Source: an uncultured Schlesneria sp. (GTDB lineage: Bacteria; Planctomycetota; Planctomycetia; Planctomycetales; Planctomycetaceae). From it: a stretch of 64,000 nt of DNA. The notes below the pieces were generated by a model. That model did not search any database, was not told the origin of the DNA, and saw only the letters and a list, made by a program, of their open reading frames with translations. Location: assembly GCA_903858935.1 (NCBI GenBank), contig CAIOKO010000191.1, positions 1 through 64,000 on the forward strand. The letters run 5' to 3'. Within the stretch, counting starts at the first letter, position 1, and the number at the start of each line of letters is the position of its first letter. Made by a program: the position numbers and the translations under genes. Shown in pieces: positions 63,074 through 64,000 of this stretch.

Positions 63074-64000
63074 TTATTTTCGATGAACGAGTAAATGCGG
63101 AACATGATCAACTACAAGGCATGCCGACCTTTCCTCGTCGGTCAGTCCAAATCGGCCTTCAACCAGGCTTAAGGAATACCGTCCAGATCGTCGAAGTGTG
63201 AGTAATTCCCTGTCAAAAATCTCGCGCGGATATTTATTCAGGGCCGGGCGCAAATCGACCAGGCTGGCGTAACGTGGCAAACCAAGTTTTCCATCGAGAC
63301 TGGAAAAAGCTGAGTCAAAGTCGCTTACAAAATCCGCCGCGTCGAAAACGGCCTGAGTGCCAGGTGTCGCGTTGACAGCGACGTTGCCAACCACATCCGA
63401 TAATCGAAAAATCGACCACTTTCTCCCAATCTTCAATGCACCCAAATCTGAAGGAATGCGATTCTCGGAGATGTTTCGTTCGATCGATGATTGAAAATAC
63501 GGTCTTACTGCTGAATGAATCCCCTTGCACTTCACAATTTTGTCGACGGCAAGCACCTGGCTAGAATCCGTTCGAAGCTTTTCGAACGCAATCGAAAGCA
63601 GGTTTGGAGAACCGGCCAGGATGACTTCGTCGCCTACTAGCGCAACGTCGGCTTCTGGATCACCTTCAAATGAGACGATCGCTTGAGAACTAAACGGCTC
63701 AGACCTGATCGCTTTCTCGCGAATGGCTTGAGTTGTGGTACTCCCTGTCGATTCAAGAAGGGCGGGTAAGCCAGCTGGATAGGAATGTTTGCCCGCTGCT
63801 TTCAGACGCTTTAATTCATCTACTAACTTTCGACTCAGTTCCACTTCTGGTAAGGGAAATCGCTCGTCGTGAATCGCGAACAGTTTTTTCCGGCCGCTGA
63901 TCACGATAACCGGCAATAACCCTGCTGGCAGTTGCTGCGTATGGGTCGGCCAATAATTGTCGACCAGCTTTTTCAGTGGTTTGTCGAGAGACTGAGTTAA
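63074..64000 (-). CDS. Unrecognised protein, C-terminal part (runs off the right edge)
   Basis: The frame is open to the window end, giving at least 308 residues. Sequence is mostly alpha/beta with the C-terminal stretch LRPALNKYPREIFDRELLTLRRSGRYSLSLVEGRFGLTDEE, whose pattern suggests a winged helix-turn-helix. An inner start at 63916 (TTG) was not used, since the frame continues upstream. Ends 51 bases before the ATPase start, so they are likely one operon. The function is unknown. Confidence 0.55.
   Translation of the reverse strand, partial: LTQSLDKPLKKLVDNYWPTHTQQLPAGLLPVIVISGRKKLFAIHDERFPLPEVELSRKLVDELKRLKAAGKHSYPAGLPALLESTGSTTTQAIREKAIRSEPFSSQAIVSFEGDPEADVALVGDEVILAGSPNLLSIAFEKLRTDSSQVLAVDKIVKCKGIHSAVRPYFQSSIERNISENRIPSDLGALKIGRKWSIFRLSDVVGNVAVNATPGTQAVFDAADFVSDFDSAFSSLDGKLGLPRYASLVDLRPALNKYPREIFDRELLTLRRSGRYSLSLVEGRFGLTDEERSACLVVDHVPHLLVHRK

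Overview
The window is bacterial chromosome from a planctomycete (phylum Planctomycetota). The evidence is the gene content: two PVC-type membrane-bound dehydrogenases with a C-terminal CxxCH haem motif, two DUF1501 proteins, a secreted sulfatase, an ECF sigma factor divergent to a zinc-ribbon Ser/Thr kinase, PQQ-propeller and EF-hand exported proteins, and a KS-like gene behind fabF. The genus cannot be fixed from the sequence alone; a Schlesneria/Planctopirus-like relative is a guess. No rRNA, tRNA or CRISPR array was seen.

Layout. 1-112 is the cut-off end of an IS3-type insertion sequence. 0.3-10.2 kb holds exported proteins: a porin, a giant haem-binding dehydrogenase-like protein, a Gly/Pro-rich EF-hand protein, and a coupled YHYH-PEBP / PQQ-propeller pair. 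10.9-16 kb holds a transglutaminase-like / gamma-glutamylcyclotransferase pair whose ends overlap, DUF4112, a thioredoxin-fold protein and a DUF1501 protein. 16.1-24.8 kb is a fatty-acid/lipid block: rpmF-plsX-fabD-acpP-fabF, a KS homologue without catalytic Cys, a rhomboid protease, and a thioester-reductase-like SDR fused to an SCP2-like domain. 25.3-32 kb holds a CarboxypepD_reg-like exported protein, two tandem paralogous lipoproteins, a Gfo/Idh/MocA oxidoreductase, an MFS transporter and dgkA. 32.0-33.4 kb is gene-poor and repeat-rich. 33.6-38.1 kb holds DUF1501 and a second PVC haem protein. 39.3-50 kb is signalling: a transmembrane Ser/Thr kinase, then a photosensory cluster (FixJ-like regulator, degenerate histidine kinase, haem oxygenase, bacteriophytochrome, Rcp1-like regulator, hybrid kinase) with a second FixJ-like paralogue downstream. 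50.4-64 kb holds DUF3472, an ATP-grasp enzyme, a Tat-exported unknown, a TolC-type lipoprotein, a second Ser/Thr kinase divergent to an ECF sigma factor, a sulfatase, and a two-gene AAA-ATPase locus running off the right edge.

How genes work together. Haem oxygenase makes biliverdin, which the phytochrome binds; ATGA overlaps tie the phytochrome to its response regulator and a hybrid kinase. The acyl-carrier genes supply FabF and a probable non-condensing KS partner. The two Ser/Thr kinases, 14 kb apart, share an unrecognised extracytoplasmic C-terminal domain, suggesting they sense the same kind of signal.

Most unusual items: the Cys-to-Asp KS homologue, the shared kinase ectodomain, the three-copy intergenic repeat at 32.1-33.0 kb, the twin structured inverted-repeat elements at 42.8 and 49.9 kb lying upstream of duplicated response regulators, and the unrecognised AAA-ATPase pair at the right edge.
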